This document shows, in pieces, positions 42,931 through 56,593 of a DNA stretch of 64,000 bases. Source of the DNA: Bathymodiolus brooksi. Taxonomy: Eukaryota > Mollusca > Bivalvia > Mytilida > Modiolidae. Under the pieces are notes generated by a model that saw only the letters and a list, made by a program, of their open reading frames with translations, searched no databases and was not told the origin of the DNA. Positions within the stretch are counted from its first letter, which is position 1; each line of letters opens with the position of its first letter. The stretch covers positions 3,720,001 to 3,784,000 of the forward strand of contig OY804589.1 of assembly GCA_963680875.1 (NCBI GenBank), written 5' to 3'. The translations under genes and the position numbers were made by a program.

Positions 42931-43098
42931 GGCGCTTTAAAATCTGATTAAATCCACCATTTCTTTAGAAATGCCTGTACCATTACGGTTTTCACAGTTT
43001 TCCGGTTGTTAACTGATTTTGTCTGTTTATATAATTATGAGTTTTGACTTTCCCTTTGTAAGATTGTTCGGAGTTCGGTAATTTTGTTATTACCCTTT
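42931..43098 (-). repeat. Dispersed repeat R1, copy 5
   Basis: The minus strand runs from 'aagggtaataacaaaattac' to 'aatcagattttaaagcgcc'. About 12 bp ('aatgaccctgac' region) are missing relative to copy 1. It lies immediately left of the satellite region. Confidence 0.88.
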
Positions 43099-43147
43099 TT
43101 GAAGAACAAGTATGATTTAATACAGCATCAAACTTTTACTGTCAATG

Positions 43148-43231
43148 AAATAACATATAAAACTATACAACATTGTAGGAACATTTCTAAAATAACATAT
43201 AAAACTATACAACATTGTAGGAACATTTCTA
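43148..43231 (+). repeat. 42-bp direct duplication
   Basis: 'aaataacatataaaactat' begins at 43,148 and 43,190, and both copies are identical over 42 bp. It belongs to the left flank of the first 60-bp array; the second flank (53,880-53,935) has only one copy. Confidence 0.9.
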
Positions 43232-43255
43232 AGATCTAACAGAAAGAAACGTAGA

Positions 43256-43978
43256 AAGAATCAACATCGATACTTCTAACATACACATACATGACCGCTC
43301 ATTTCCTGGCGTGAGGTCAGGTGAAACAGATACTTCTAACACACACATATATGACCGCTCATTTCCTGGCTTGAGGTCAGGTGAAACAGATACTTCTAGC
43401 ACACACATACATGACCGCTCATTTACTGGCGTGAGGTCAGGTGAAACATATACTTCTAGCATACACATACATGACCGCTCATTTCCTGGCGTGAGGTCAG
43501 GTGAAACATATACTTCTAGCATACACATACATGACCGTTCATTTCCTGGCGTGAGATCAGGTGAAACAGATACTTCTAACATACACATACATGACCGCTC
43601 GTTTCCTGGCGTGAGGTCAGGTGAAACATATACTTCTAACATATACATACATGACCGCTCATTTCCTGGCGTGAGGTCAGGTGAAACATATACTTCTAGC
43701 ATACACATACATGACCGCTCATTTCCTGGCGTGAGGTCAGGTGAAACATATACTTCTAACATACACATACATGACCGCTCATTTCCTGGCGTGAGATCAG
43801 GTGAAACAGATACTTCTAACATATACATACATGACCGCTCATTTCCTGGCGTGAGGTCAGGTGAAGCAGGTACTTCTAACATACACATACATGATTGCTC
43901 ATTTCCTGGCGTGAGGTCAGGTGAAGCAGATACTTCTAACATACACATACATGACGGCTCATTTCCTGGAGTGGAATC
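43256..43978. repeat. 60-bp tandem array I (12 units)
   Basis: The unit runs 'atacttctaacatacacata', 'catgaccgctcatttcctgg', 'cgtgaggtcaggtgaaacag' and repeats at exactly 60 bp with no indel. Units differ at a few positions: aac/agc, ata/aca, gat/tat and acag/gcag. Both strands stay open because 60 is a multiple of three (plus MRSGETDTSNTHIHDRSFPG; minus SPDLTPGNERSCMCMLEV). The differences mostly change amino acids in the plus frame, which argues against a selected protein. All units carry GGCGTG at the position where array II often has CACGTG. Confidence 0.95.
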
Positions 43979-44104
43979 AGTTGCATCAAGCAAAACATAT
44001 TTTAAGATATATGAGGGGTCACCAGAAGACGTACAGGAAGACAACACAATGATAAAGGAAATTGAACAAACAAACAAACAATGATTCGAAACAGATATTT
44101 CTTT
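43979..44104. other. Spacer between 60-bp array I and the 87-bp array
   Basis: 'aaaacatattttaagatata', 'ccagaagacgtacaggaaga', 'caatgataaaggaaattgaa' and 'cgaaacagatatttctttt' match 55,825-55,950 after array II at about 90%. It marks the duplicated right flank. Confidence 0.85.
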
Positions 44105-47100
44105 TTCGAGTAATCCAAGACACAGGACAAATAAACACTAGAGTAAACAGAAGGGACAATCAAGAATGAACAACACAGAGACAATGTCAACATCGGATAC
44201 ACAAGACACAGGACAAATTAACACTAGAGTAAGCAGAAGGGACAATCAAGAATGAACGTTCCAGAGACACTGGCAACATCGGATACACAAGACACAGAAC
44301 AAAATAAACACTAGAGTAAACAGAAGCGACAATCACGAATGAAAAATCCAGAGACACTGGAACATCGAACACACAAGACCCAGGACAAAATAAACACTAG
44401 AGTAAACAGAAGGGACAATCAAGAATGAACAATCTAGAGACACTGGCAACATCGGACACACAAGACACAGGACAAAATAAACACTAGAGTAAACAGAAGG
44501 GACAATCAAGAATGAACAATCCAGAGACACTGGCAACATCGGACACACAAGACACAGGACAAAATAAACACTATAGTAAACAGAAGGGTCAATCAAGAAT
44601 GAACAATCTAGAGACACTGACAACATCGGAGACACAAGACACAGGACAAAATAAACACCAGAGTAACCAGAAGGAACAATCAAGAATGAACAACAGAGAG
44701 ACAGTGGCAACTGCAGATACACAAGACACAGTACAAAATAAACACTAGAGAAAACAGAAGGGACAATCAAGAATGAACAACACAGAGACACTGGCAACAC
44801 GGATACACAAGACACAGGACAAAATAAACACTAGAGTAACCAGAAGGAACAATCAAGAATGAACAAAACAGAGACAGTGGCAACTGCGCATACACAAGAC
44901 ACAGTACAAAATAAACACTTGAGAAAACAGAAGGGACAATCAAAAATGAACAACACAGAGACACTGGCAACATCGGATACACAAGACACAGGACAAAATA
45001 AACACTAGAGTAAACACAAGGAACAATCAAGAATGAACAACACAGATACAGTGGCAACATCGGATACACAAGACACAGGACAAAATAAACACTAGTGTGA
45101 ATAGAGGGGACAATCAAGTATGAACAACACAGAGACACTGGCAACATCGGATACACAAGACACATGACAAAATAAAGAATAGAGTAAACAGAAGGGACAA
45201 TCAAGAATGAACAACACAGAGACACTGTTAACATCGGATACACAAGACACAGGAAAAAATAATCACTAGAGTAAACAGAAGGGACAATCAAGAATGAACA
45301 ACACAGAGACAGTGGCAACATCGGATTCACAAGACACAGGACAAAATAAACACTAGTGTAAACAGAAGGGACAATCAATAATGAACAACAAAGAGGCACT
45401 GGCAACATCGGATACACAAGACACAGTACAAAATAAACACTCGAGTAAACAGAAGGGACAATCAAGAATGAACAACACAGAGACACTGGCAACATCGGAT
45501 ACATAAGACACAGGACAAAATAAACACTAGAGTAAACAGAAGAGACAATCAAGAATGAAGAACAGAGACAGTGGCAACATCGGATACACAAGACACAGGA
45601 AAAAATAAACCCTAGAGTAAACAGAAAAGACATTCAAGAATGAACAACACAGAGACACTGACAACATCGGATACACAAGAACACAGGACAAAATAAACAT
45701 TACAGTAAACAGAAGAGACAATGAAGAATGAACAATCCAGAGACACTGGCAACATCGGATACACAAGAAACAGGACAAAATAAACACTAGAGTAAACAGA
45801 AGGGACAATCAAGAATGAACAACACAGAGACATTGACAACATCGGATACACAAGACACAGTACAAAATAAACACTAGAGTAAATAGAAGGGACAATCAAG
45901 AATGAAAAACACAGAGACACTGACAACATCGTATACACAAGATACAGGACAAAATAATCACTAGAGTAAACAGAAGGGACAATCAAGAATGAACAACTCA
46001 GAGATACTGACAACATCGGATACACAAGACACAGGACAAAATAAACACTAGAGTAACCAGAAGGAACAATCAAGAATGAACAACCCACAGAAACTGACAA
46101 CATCGTATACACAAGACACAGGAAAAAATAAACACTCGAGTAAACAGAAGGGACAATCAAGAATGAACAACACAGAGACAATGGCAACATCGGATACATA
46201 AGACACAGAACAAAATAAACACTAGTGTAAACAGAAGGGACAATCAATAATGAACAACAAAGAGGCACTGGCAACATCGGATACACAAGACACAGTACAA
46301 AATAAACACTCGAGTAAACAGAAGGGACAATCAAGAATGAACAACACAGAGACACTGGCAACATCGGATACATAAGACACAGGACAAAATAAACACTAGA
46401 GTAAACAGAAGAGACAATCAAGAATGAAGAACAGAGACAGTGGCAACATCGGATACACAAGACACAGGAAAAAATAAACCCTAGAGTAAACAGAAAAGAC
46501 ATTCAAGAATGAACAACACAGAGACACTGGCAACATCGGATACACAAGAACACAGGACAAAATAAACATTACAGTAAACAGAAGAGACAATGAAGAATGA
46601 ACAATCCAGAGACACTGGCAACATCGGATACACAAGAAACAGGACAAAATAAACACTAGAGTAAACAGAAGGGACAATCAAGAATGAACAACACAGAGAC
46701 ATTGACAACATCGGATACACAAGACACAGTACAAAATAAACACTAGAGTAAATAGAAGGGACAATCAAGAATGAAAAACACAGAGACACTGACAACATCG
46801 TATACACAAGATACAGGACAAAATAATCACTAGAGTAAACAGAAGGGACAATCAAGAATGAACAACTCAGAGATACTGACAACATCGGATACACAAGACA
46901 CAGGACAAAATAAACACTAGAGTAACCAGAAGGAACAATCAAGAATGAACAACCCACAGAAACTGACAACATCGTATACACAAGACACAGGAAAAAATAA
47001 ACACTCGAGTAAACAGAAGGGACAATCAAGAATGAACAACACAGAGACAATGGCAACATCGGATACATAAGACACAGAACAAAATAAACACTAGAGTAAA

Positions 47101-50100
47101 CAGAAGGGACAATCAAGAATGAACAACACAGAAACACTGGCAACTTCGGATACACAAGACACAGGACAAAATAAACACCAGAGTAACCAGAAGAGACAAT
47201 CAAGAATGAACAACAGAGACAGTGGCAACATCGAATACACAAGACACAGGACAAAATAAACCCTAGAGTAAACAGAAGGGACATTCAAGAATGAACAACA
47301 CAGAGACACTGGCAACATCGGATACACAAGACAAAGGACACAATAAACACTAGAGTAAACTGAGGGGACAATCAAGAATGAACAACACAGAGACACTGAC
47401 AACATCGAATACACAAGACACAGTACAAAATAAACACTAAAGTAAATAGAAGGGACAATCAAGAATTAACAACACAGAGACACTGACAACATCGTATACA
47501 CAAGATGCAGGAAAAAATAAAAACTCGAGTAAACAGAAGGGACAATCAAGAATGAACAACACAGAGACAGTGGCAACATCGGATACACAAGACACAGTAC
47601 AAAATAAACACTAGAGTAAACAGAAGGGACAATCAAGAATGAACAACCCACAGAAACTGACAACATCGTATACACAAGACACAGGAAAAAATAACCACTA
47701 GAGTAAATAGAAGGGACAATCAAGAATGAACAACACAGAGACATTGACAACATCGTATACACAAGATACAGGACAAAATAATCACTAGAGTAAACAGAAG
47801 GGACAATCAAGAATGAACAACTCAGAGATACTGACAACATCGGATACACAAGACACAGGACAAAATAAACACTAGAGTAACCAGAAGGAACAATCAAGAA
47901 TGAACAACCCACAGAAACTGACAACATCGTATACACAAGACACAGGAAAAAATAAACACTCGAGTAAACAGAAGGGACAATCAAGAATGAACAACACAGA
48001 GACAATGGCAACATCGGATACATAAGACACAGAACAAAATAAACACTAGAGTAAACAGAAGGGACAATCAAGAATGAACAACACAGAAAAACTGGCAACA
48101 TCGGATACACAAGACACAGGACAAAATAAACATCAGAGTAACCAGAAGAGACAATCAAGAATGAACAACAGAGACAGTGGCAACATCGAATACACAAGAC
48201 ACATGACAAAATAAACCCTAGAGTAAACAGAAGGGACATTCAAGAATGAACAACACAGAGACACTGGCAACATCGTATACACAAGACACATGACAAAATA
48301 AACCCTAGAGTAAACAGAAAGGACATTCAAGAATGAACATTACAGAGACACTGGCAACATCGGATACACAAGAACACAGGAAAAAATAAACATTAGGGTA
48401 AACAGAAGAGACAATCAAGAATGAACAATCCAGAGACACTGGCAACATCGGATACACAAGACAAAGGACACAATAAACACTAGAGTAAACTGAGGGGACA
48501 ATCAAGAATGAACAACACAGAGACACTGACAACATCGAATACACAAGACACAGTACAAAATAAACACTAAAGTAAATAGAAGGGACAATCATGAATGAAC
48601 AACACAGAGACACTGACAACATCGTATACACAAGATGCAGGAAAAAATAAAAACTCGAGTAAACAGAAGGGACAATCAAGAATGAACAACACAGAGACAG
48701 TGGCAACATCGGATACACAAGACACAGTACAAAATAAACACTAGAGTAAACAGAAGGGACAATCAAGAATGAACAACCCACAGAAACTGACAACATCGGA
48801 TACACAAGACACAGGACAAAATAAAAACTAGAGTAAACAGAAAAGACAATCAAGAATGAACAACACAGAGATACTGACACCATCGGATACACAAGACACA
48901 GGACAAAATAAACACTAGAGTAACCAGCAGGAACAATCAAGAATACACAACACAGAAAAACTGGCAACATCGGATACACAAGACACAGGACAAAATAAAC
49001 ATCAGAGTAACCAGAAGAGACAATCAAGAATGAACAACAGAGACAGTGGCAACATCGAATACACAAGACACAGGACAAAATAAACACTAGAGTAACCAGA
49101 AGGAACAATCAAGAATGAACAACCCACAGAAACTGACAACATCGTATACACAAGACACAGGAAAAAATAAACACTCGAGTAAACAGAAGGGACAATCAAG
49201 AATGAACAACACAGAGACAATGGCAACATCGGATACATAAGACACAGAACAAAATAAACACTAGAGTAAACAGAAGGGACAATCAAGAATGAACAACACA
49301 GAAAAACTGGCAACATCGGATACACAAGACACAGGACAAAATAAACATCAGAGTAACCAGAAGAGACAATCAAGAATGAACAACAGAGACAGTGGCAACA
49401 TCGAATACACAAGACACATGACAAAATAAACCCTAGAGTAAACAGAAGGGACATTCAAGAATGAACAACACAGAGACACTGGCAACATCGTATACACAAG
49501 ACACATGACAAAATAAACCCTAGAGTAAACAGAAAGGACATTCAAGAATGAACAACACAGAGACACTGGCAACATCGGATACACAAGAACACAGGAAAAA
49601 ATAAACATTAGGGTAAACAGAAGAGACAATCAAGAATGAACAATCCAGAGACACTGGCAACATCGGATACACAAGACAAAGGACACAATAAACACTAGAG
49701 TAAACTGAGGGGACAATCAAGAATGAACAACACAGAGACACTGACAACATCGAATACACAAGACACAGTACAAAATAAACACTAAAGTAAATAGAAGGGA
49801 CAATCATGAATGAACAACACAGAGAAACTGACAACATCGTATACACAAGATGCAGGAAAAAATAAAAACTCGAGTAAACAGAAGGGACAATCAAGAATGA
49901 ACAACACAGAGACAGTGGCAACATCGGATACACAAGACACAGTACAAAATAAACACTAGAGTAAACAGAAGGGACAATCAAGAATGAACAACCCACAGAA
50001 ACTGACAACATCGTATACACAAGACACAGGAAAAAATAAACACTAGAGTAAATAGAAGGGACAATCAAGAATGAACAACACAGAGACACTGACAACATCG

Positions 50101-53100
50101 TATACACAAGACCCAGGACAAAATAAAAACTAGAGTAAACAGAAGGGACAATCAAGAATGAACAACACAGAGATACTGACACCATCGGATACACAAGACA
50201 CAGGACAAAATAAACACTAGAGTAACCAGCAGGAACAATCAAGAATGCACAACACAGAGACAGTGGCAACATCGGATACACAAGACACAGTACAAAATAA
50301 ACACTAGAGTAAACAGAAGGGACAATCAAGAATGAACAACACAGAGACACTGGCAACGTCGGATGCACAAGATATAGGACAAAATAAACACTAGAGTAAA
50401 CAGAAGGGACAATCTAGAATGAACAACACAGAGACACTGGCAACATCGGATACACAAGACACAGGACAAAGTAAACACTAGAGAAAACAGAATGGACAAT
50501 CAAGTATAAACAACACAGAGACACTGAAAACATCGGATACACAAGACACAGTACAAAATAAACACTTGAGTAACCAGAAGGAACAATCAAGAATGAACAA
50601 CTCAGAGACACTGACAACATCGGATACACAAGACACAGTACAAAATAAACACCAAAGTAAACAGAAGGGACAATCACGAATGAACAACACAGAGACAGTG
50701 GCAACGTCGGATGCACAAGATATAGGACAAAATAAACACTAGAGTAAACAGAAGGGACAATCTAGAATGAACAACACAGAGACACTGGCAACATCGGACA
50801 CACAAGACACAGGACAAAGTAAACACCAGAGAAAACAGAAGGGTCAATCAACAATGAACAACACAGAGACACCGGCAACATCGGATACACAAGAAACAGC
50901 ACAAAATAAACACTAGAGTAAACAGAAGGGACAATCAAGAATGAACAATCCAGAGACACTGGCAACATCGGATACACAAGACACAGGACAAAATAAACAC
51001 TAGAGTAAACAGAAGGGACAATCAAGAATGAAAAACACAGAGACACTGGCAACATCGGATACATAAGACACAGGACAAAATAAACACTAGAGTAAACAGA
51101 AGGGACAATCAAGAATGAACAACACAGAAACACTGACAACATCGGATACACAAGACACAGGAAAAAATAAACACAAGAGTAAGAAGAAGGGACAATCAAG
51201 AATGAACAACACAGAGACACTGACAACATCGGATACACAAGACACAGGACAAAATAAACACTAGAGTAAACAGAAGGGACAATCAAGAATGAACAACACA
51301 GAGACACTGACAACATCGTATACACAAGACACAGGACAAAATAAAAACTCGAGTAAACAGAAGGGACAATCAAGAATGAACAACACAGAGACAGTGGCAA
51401 CATCGGATACACAAGACACAGTACAAAATAAACACTAGAGTAAACAGAAGGGACAATCAAGAATGAACAACCCACAGAAACTGACAACATCGTATACACA
51501 AGACACAGGAAAAAATAAACACTAGAGTAAATAGAAGGGACAATCAAGAATGAACAACACAGAGACACTGACAACATCGTATACACAAGACCCAGGACAA
51601 AATAAAAACTAGAGTAAACAGAAGGGACAATCAAGAATGAACAACACAGAGATACTGACACCATCGGATACACAAGACACAGGACAAAATAAACACTAGA
51701 GTAACCAGCAGGAACAATCAAGAATGCACAACACAGAGACAGTGGCAACATCGGATACACAAGACACAGTACAAAATAAACACTAGAGTAAACAGAAGGG
51801 ACAATCAAGAATGAACAACACAGAGACACTGGCAACGTCGGATGCACAAGATATAGGACAAAATAAACACTAGAGTAAACAGAAGGGACAATCTAGAATG
51901 AACAACACAGAGACACTGGCAACATCGGATACACAAGACACAGGACAAAGTAAACACTAGAGAAAACAGAATGGACAATCAAGTATAAACAACACAGAGA
52001 CACTGAAAACATCGGATACACAAGACACAGTACAAAATAAACACTTGAGTAACCAGAAGGAACAATCAAGAATGAACAACTCAGAGACACTGACAACATC
52101 GGATACACAAGACACAGTACAAAATAAACACCAAAGTAAACAGAAGGGACAATCACGAATGAACAACACAGAGACAGTGGCAACGTCGGATGCACAAGAT
52201 ATAGGACAAAATAAACACTAGAGTAAACAGAAGGGACAATCTAGAATGAACAACACAGAGACACTGGCAACATCGGACACACAAGACACAGGACAAAGTA
52301 AACACCAGAGAAAACAGAAGGGTCAATCAACAATGAACAACACAGAGACACCGGCAACATCGGATACACAAGAAACAGCACAAAATAAACACTAGAGTAA
52401 ACAGAAGGGACAATCAAGAATGAACAATCCAGAGACACTGGCAACATCGGATACACAAGACACAGGACAAAATAAACACTAGAGTAAACAGAAGGGACAA
52501 TCAAGAATGAAAAACACAGAGACACTGGCAACATCGGATACATAAGACACAGGACAAAATAAACACTAGAGTAAACAGAAGGGACAATCAAGAATGAACA
52601 ACACAGAAACACTGACAACATCGGATACACAAGACACAGGAAAAAATAAACACAAGAGTAAGAAGAAGGGACAATCAAGAATGAACAACACAGAGACACT
52701 GACAACATCGGATACACAAGACACAGGACAAAATAAACACTAGAGTAAACAGAAGGGACAATCAAGAATGAACAACACAGAGACACTGACAACATCGGAT
52801 ACACAAGACACAGGACAAAATAAAAACTAGAGTAAACAGAAGGGATAAGCAAGAATGAAAAACACAGAGACACTGACAACATCGGATGCACAAGACACAG
52901 GGCAAAATAAACACTAGAGTAAACAGAAGGGACAATCAAGAATGAACAACACAGAGACACTGACAACATCGGATACACAAGACACAGGACAAAATAAACA
53001 CTAGAGTAAACAGAAGGGACAATCAAGAATGAACAAAACAGAGACACTGACAACATCGGATACACAAGACACAGGGCAAAATAAACACTAGAGCAAACAG

Positions 53101-53775
53101 AATGGACAATCAAGTATAAACAACACAGAAACACTGGCAACGTCGGATACACAAGACACAGGACAAAATAAAAACTAGATTAAACAGAAGGGATAAGCAA
53201 GAATGAAAAACACAGAGACACTGACAACATCGGATGCACAAGATACAGGGCAAAATAAACACTAGAGTAAACAGAAGGGACAATCAAGAATGAACAACAC
53301 AGAAACACTGACAACATCGGATACACAAGACACAGGACAAAGTAAACACTAGAGTAACCAGAAGGAACAATCAAGAATGAACAACACAGAGACACTGACA
53401 ACATCGGATACACAAGACACAGGACAAAGTAAACACTAGAGTAACCAGAAGGAACAATCAAGAATGAACAACACAGAGACACTGACAACATCGGATACAC
53501 AAGATACAGGACAAAATAAACACTAGAGTAAACAGAAGAGACAATCAAGAATGAACAACACAGAGACACTGACAACATCGTATACACAAGATACAGGACA
53601 AAATAAACACTCGAGTAAACAGAAGGGACAATCAAAAATGAACAACACAGAGACACTGACAACATCGTATACACAAGACACAGGACAAAATAAACACTAG
53701 AGTAAACAGAAGGGACAATCAAGAATGCACAACACAGAGATACTGACAACATCGGATACACAAGACAAAATAAAT
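44105..53775. repeat. 87-bp satellite array (about 111 units) with higher-order repeats
   Basis: The consensus runs 'gaatgaacaacacagagaca', 'ctggcaacatcggatacaca', 'agacacaggacaaaataaac', 'actagagtaaacagaaggga', 'caatcaa' (87 bp). Common variants are tggcaac/tgacaac, cggata/cgtata, actag/actcg and gtaaacagaaggg/gtaaccagaagga. Higher-order copies are visible: about 45,350-46,220 recurs at +869 bp (10 units less one base), 48.3-49.1 kb at +1,215, and about 49,855-51,311 recurs nearly identically at +1,479 bp (exactly 17 units). The minus strand stays open over hundreds of residues (repeating SLCCSFLIVPSVYSSVYFVL) because 87 is a multiple of three. Different frames are open at different places and units carry 1-2 bp indels, so I do not call a gene. 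Confidence 0.95.
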
Positions 53776-53965
53776 CCAAAAATAGAAGAAAACACATTGA
53801 GGTCTATAAACGAGTGTGATTAAGTACAACATCACACGTATTTATGATATTTTATTTCAATATCCAAGAAACAATTGTCAATGAAATAAAATTAAGAAAA
53901 ACAATACAGCATTGTCGGAACATTTCCAAAATTCAATAAAGAAACCGTAGAAAGAATCAATATCG
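53776..53965. other. Left flank of 60-bp array II
   Basis: 'caattgtcaatgaaataaaa', 'aatacagcattgtcggaaca', 'gtagaaagaatcaatatcga' match 43,140-43,256 left of array I. The repeat of this flank shows that a block larger than the arrays was duplicated. Confidence 0.85.
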
Positions 53966-55757
53966 ATACTTCTAACACACACATACATGACCGCTAATTT
54001 CCTGGCGTGAGGTCAGGTGAAACAGATACTTCTAACACACAGATACATGGCGCTCATTTCCTCACGTGAGGTCAGTTGAAACAGATACTTCTAACACACA
54101 CATACATGACCGCTCATTTCCTGGCGTGAGGTCAGGTGAAACAGATACCTCTAACACACACATATATGACCGCTCATTTCCTGGCGTGAGGTCAGTTGAA
54201 ACAGATACTTCTAAAACACACATACATGACCGCTCATTTCCTCAAGTGAGGTCAGTTGAAACAGATACTTCTAACACAAACATACATGACCGCTCATTTC
54301 CTCACGTGAGGTCAGTTGAAACAGATACTTCTAACATACACATACATGACCGCTCATTTCATGGCGTGAGGTCAGGTGAAACAGATACTTCTAGCATACA
54401 CATACATGACCGCTCATTTCCTGACGTGAGCTCAGTTGAAACAGATGCTTCTAACACACACATACATGACCGCTCATTTCTTCACGTGAGGTCAGGTGAA
54501 ACAGATACTTCTAGCACACACATACATGACCGCTCATTTCCTGGCGTGAGGTCAGTTGAAACAGATACTTCTAGCATACACATACATGACCGCTCATTTC
54601 CTCACGTGAGGTCAGGTGAAACAGATACTTCTAACACACACATACATGACCGCTCATTTCCTCACGTGAGGTCAGGTGAAACAGATACTTCTAACACACA
54701 CATACATGACCGCTCATTTCTTCACGTGAGGTCAGGTGAAACAGATACTCTAACACACACATACATGACCGCTCATTTCCCACGTGAGGTCAGGTGAAAC
54801 ATATACTTCTAACACACACATACATGACCGCTCATTTCCTGGCGTGAGGTCAGGTGAAACAGATACTTCTAACATACACATACACGACCGCTCATTTCTT
54901 GGCGTGAGGTCAGGTGAAACAGATACTTCTAGCATACACATACATGACCGCTCATTTCCTCACGTGAGGTCAAGTGAAACAGATACTTCTAACACACACA
55001 TACATGACCGCTCATTTCTTCACATGAGGTCAGGTGAAACAGATACTTCTAACACACACATGCATGACCGCTCATCTCCTGGCGTGAGGTCAGGTGTAGC
55101 AGGTACTTCTAACATACACATACATGACCGCTCATTTCCTGGCGTGAGGTCAGGTGAAACAGATACTTCTAACATACACATACATGACCGCTCATTTCCT
55201 CACGTGAGGTCAGATGAAGCAGGTACTTCTAACACACACATACATGACCGCTCATTTCCTGGCATGAGGTCAGGTGAAACAGATACTTCTAACATACACA
55301 TACATGACCGCTCATTTCCTCACGTGAGGTCAGGTGAAGCAGGTACTTCTAACACACACATACATGACCGCTCATTTCCTCACGTGAGGTCAGGTGAAGC
55401 AGATACTTCTAACACACACATACATGACCGCTAATTTCCTCACGTGAGGTCAGGTGAAGCAGGTACTTCTAACACACACATACATGACCGCTCATTTCAT
55501 CACGTGGGATCAGGTGAAACAGATACTTCTAACACACACATACATGACCGCTCATTTCCTCACGTGAGGTCAGGTGAAACAAATACTTCTAACACACACA
55601 TACATGACCGCTCATTTCCTCACGTGAGTTCAGGTGAAACAGATACGTCTAACACACACATACATGACCGCTCATTTCCTCACGTGAGGTCAGGTGAAAC
55701 AGATACTTCTCACACACACATACATGACCGCTCATTTCCTCATGTGATGTCAGTTCA
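53966..55757. repeat. 60-bp tandem array II (about 30 units)
   Basis: It has the same unit as array I, but about 16 of the units read 'cctcacgtgaggtcag', creating a CACGTG palindrome that array I lacks. Three single-base deletions (near 54,049, 54,749 and 54,780) break the plus frame into pieces of 243, 216 and 117 residues. The units near the right end (55,321-55,740) are the most uniform, as expected of recent local amplification. Confidence 0.95.
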
Positions 55758-56345
55758 AGAAGGTATATCTTTTGTGTTTCGTCGTCAGAAATATTGAGTA
55801 ATTCAAGTTGAATAAATTACATAAAGCTAAACATATTTCAAGATATATGAGAGGTAACCAGAAGACGTACAGGAAGACAATACAATGATAAAAGGAAATT
55901 GGACCAACAGACAAACAATGACTCGAAACAGATACTTCTTTTTCAAGTAATCCAAGATACATTCTGCTAGATAAAATACTAAAAACGGACCTTAATATAA
56001 ATCTTGTTAACCAAGGTAAGAAAAGTTTGGGGATACCAATGGAGGTAACCGGAAGTTTAAATCAAAGAAGGAGAGAACACGCAAGAGTCAAAAGATATAA
56101 AGGACGACACTGATCTACTAATACTACGTAGATAACACAAGATTTAGCAACACGAACAAAGAGAATATATCTGTGATCATTGTGAAAAAAGTAATAAGTA
56201 AAAAGTTGTTTTCGTTGAGGGTGTCCAGAGATATGGTTAATTAGCTAAACAGAAACCTTTTCTATGGTGTGTCATGGGGTGTTGTTTAAATCAACTAAAT
56301 TTGCTTGATGTGCCATTCGGTTGTTTGAATTGTCAAAATAAATTT
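55758..56345. other. Right flank of array II and unique DNA
   Basis: Bases 55,825-55,965 repeat the spacer after array I. Bases 55,966-56,345 ('gataaaatactaaaaacgga' onward) have no other copy here and separate the flank from the 87-bp remnant, unlike the first block where the two abut. No coding motif. Confidence 0.7.
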
Positions 56346-56349
56346 TAAT

Positions 56350-56450
56350 CAACGCTAGAGTAAACAGAAGGGGCAATTAGTGACACTGACAAAATTGGCA
56401 AGAACACTCCAGAGACACTGGCAACATTGGATACACATGACACAGGTCGA
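56350..56450. repeat. Remnant of the 87-bp array (about 1.2 units)
   Basis: 'aacgctagagtaaacagaag', 'gacactgacaaaattggcaa', 'tccagagacactggcaacat' and 'tggatacacatgacacaggt' follow the consensus with a short internal deletion. Its position after a second [flank - 60-bp array - flank] parallels the first block. Confidence 0.8.
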
Positions 56451-56593
56451 ATACAAACCAACCACAAAAACAAAACAAAGATGAGCAACATGGATCCAAC
56501 CCAAAAACAGCAGTGTGAATCCAGGTGCTCGCGGTGTTCTAATTTATTGATTAATGTGTTAAAGGAAGTCAGTTGGTGTGTTTCTTATTGCAT

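Noticed and set aside
44333..53797. A family of multi-pass membrane proteins (minus-strand frames of 100-361 residues)
   Set aside because: The frames come from the 87-bp period being divisible by three. Two different frames are open at different places, indels shift them, and no start, signal or splice context is consistent.
43311..55797. Secreted THIHDRSFPG-repeat protein on the plus strand of the 60-bp arrays
   Set aside because: The opposite strand is equally open, unit differences are mostly amino-acid changing, and single-base deletions break array II. No upstream exon or signal peptide is visible.
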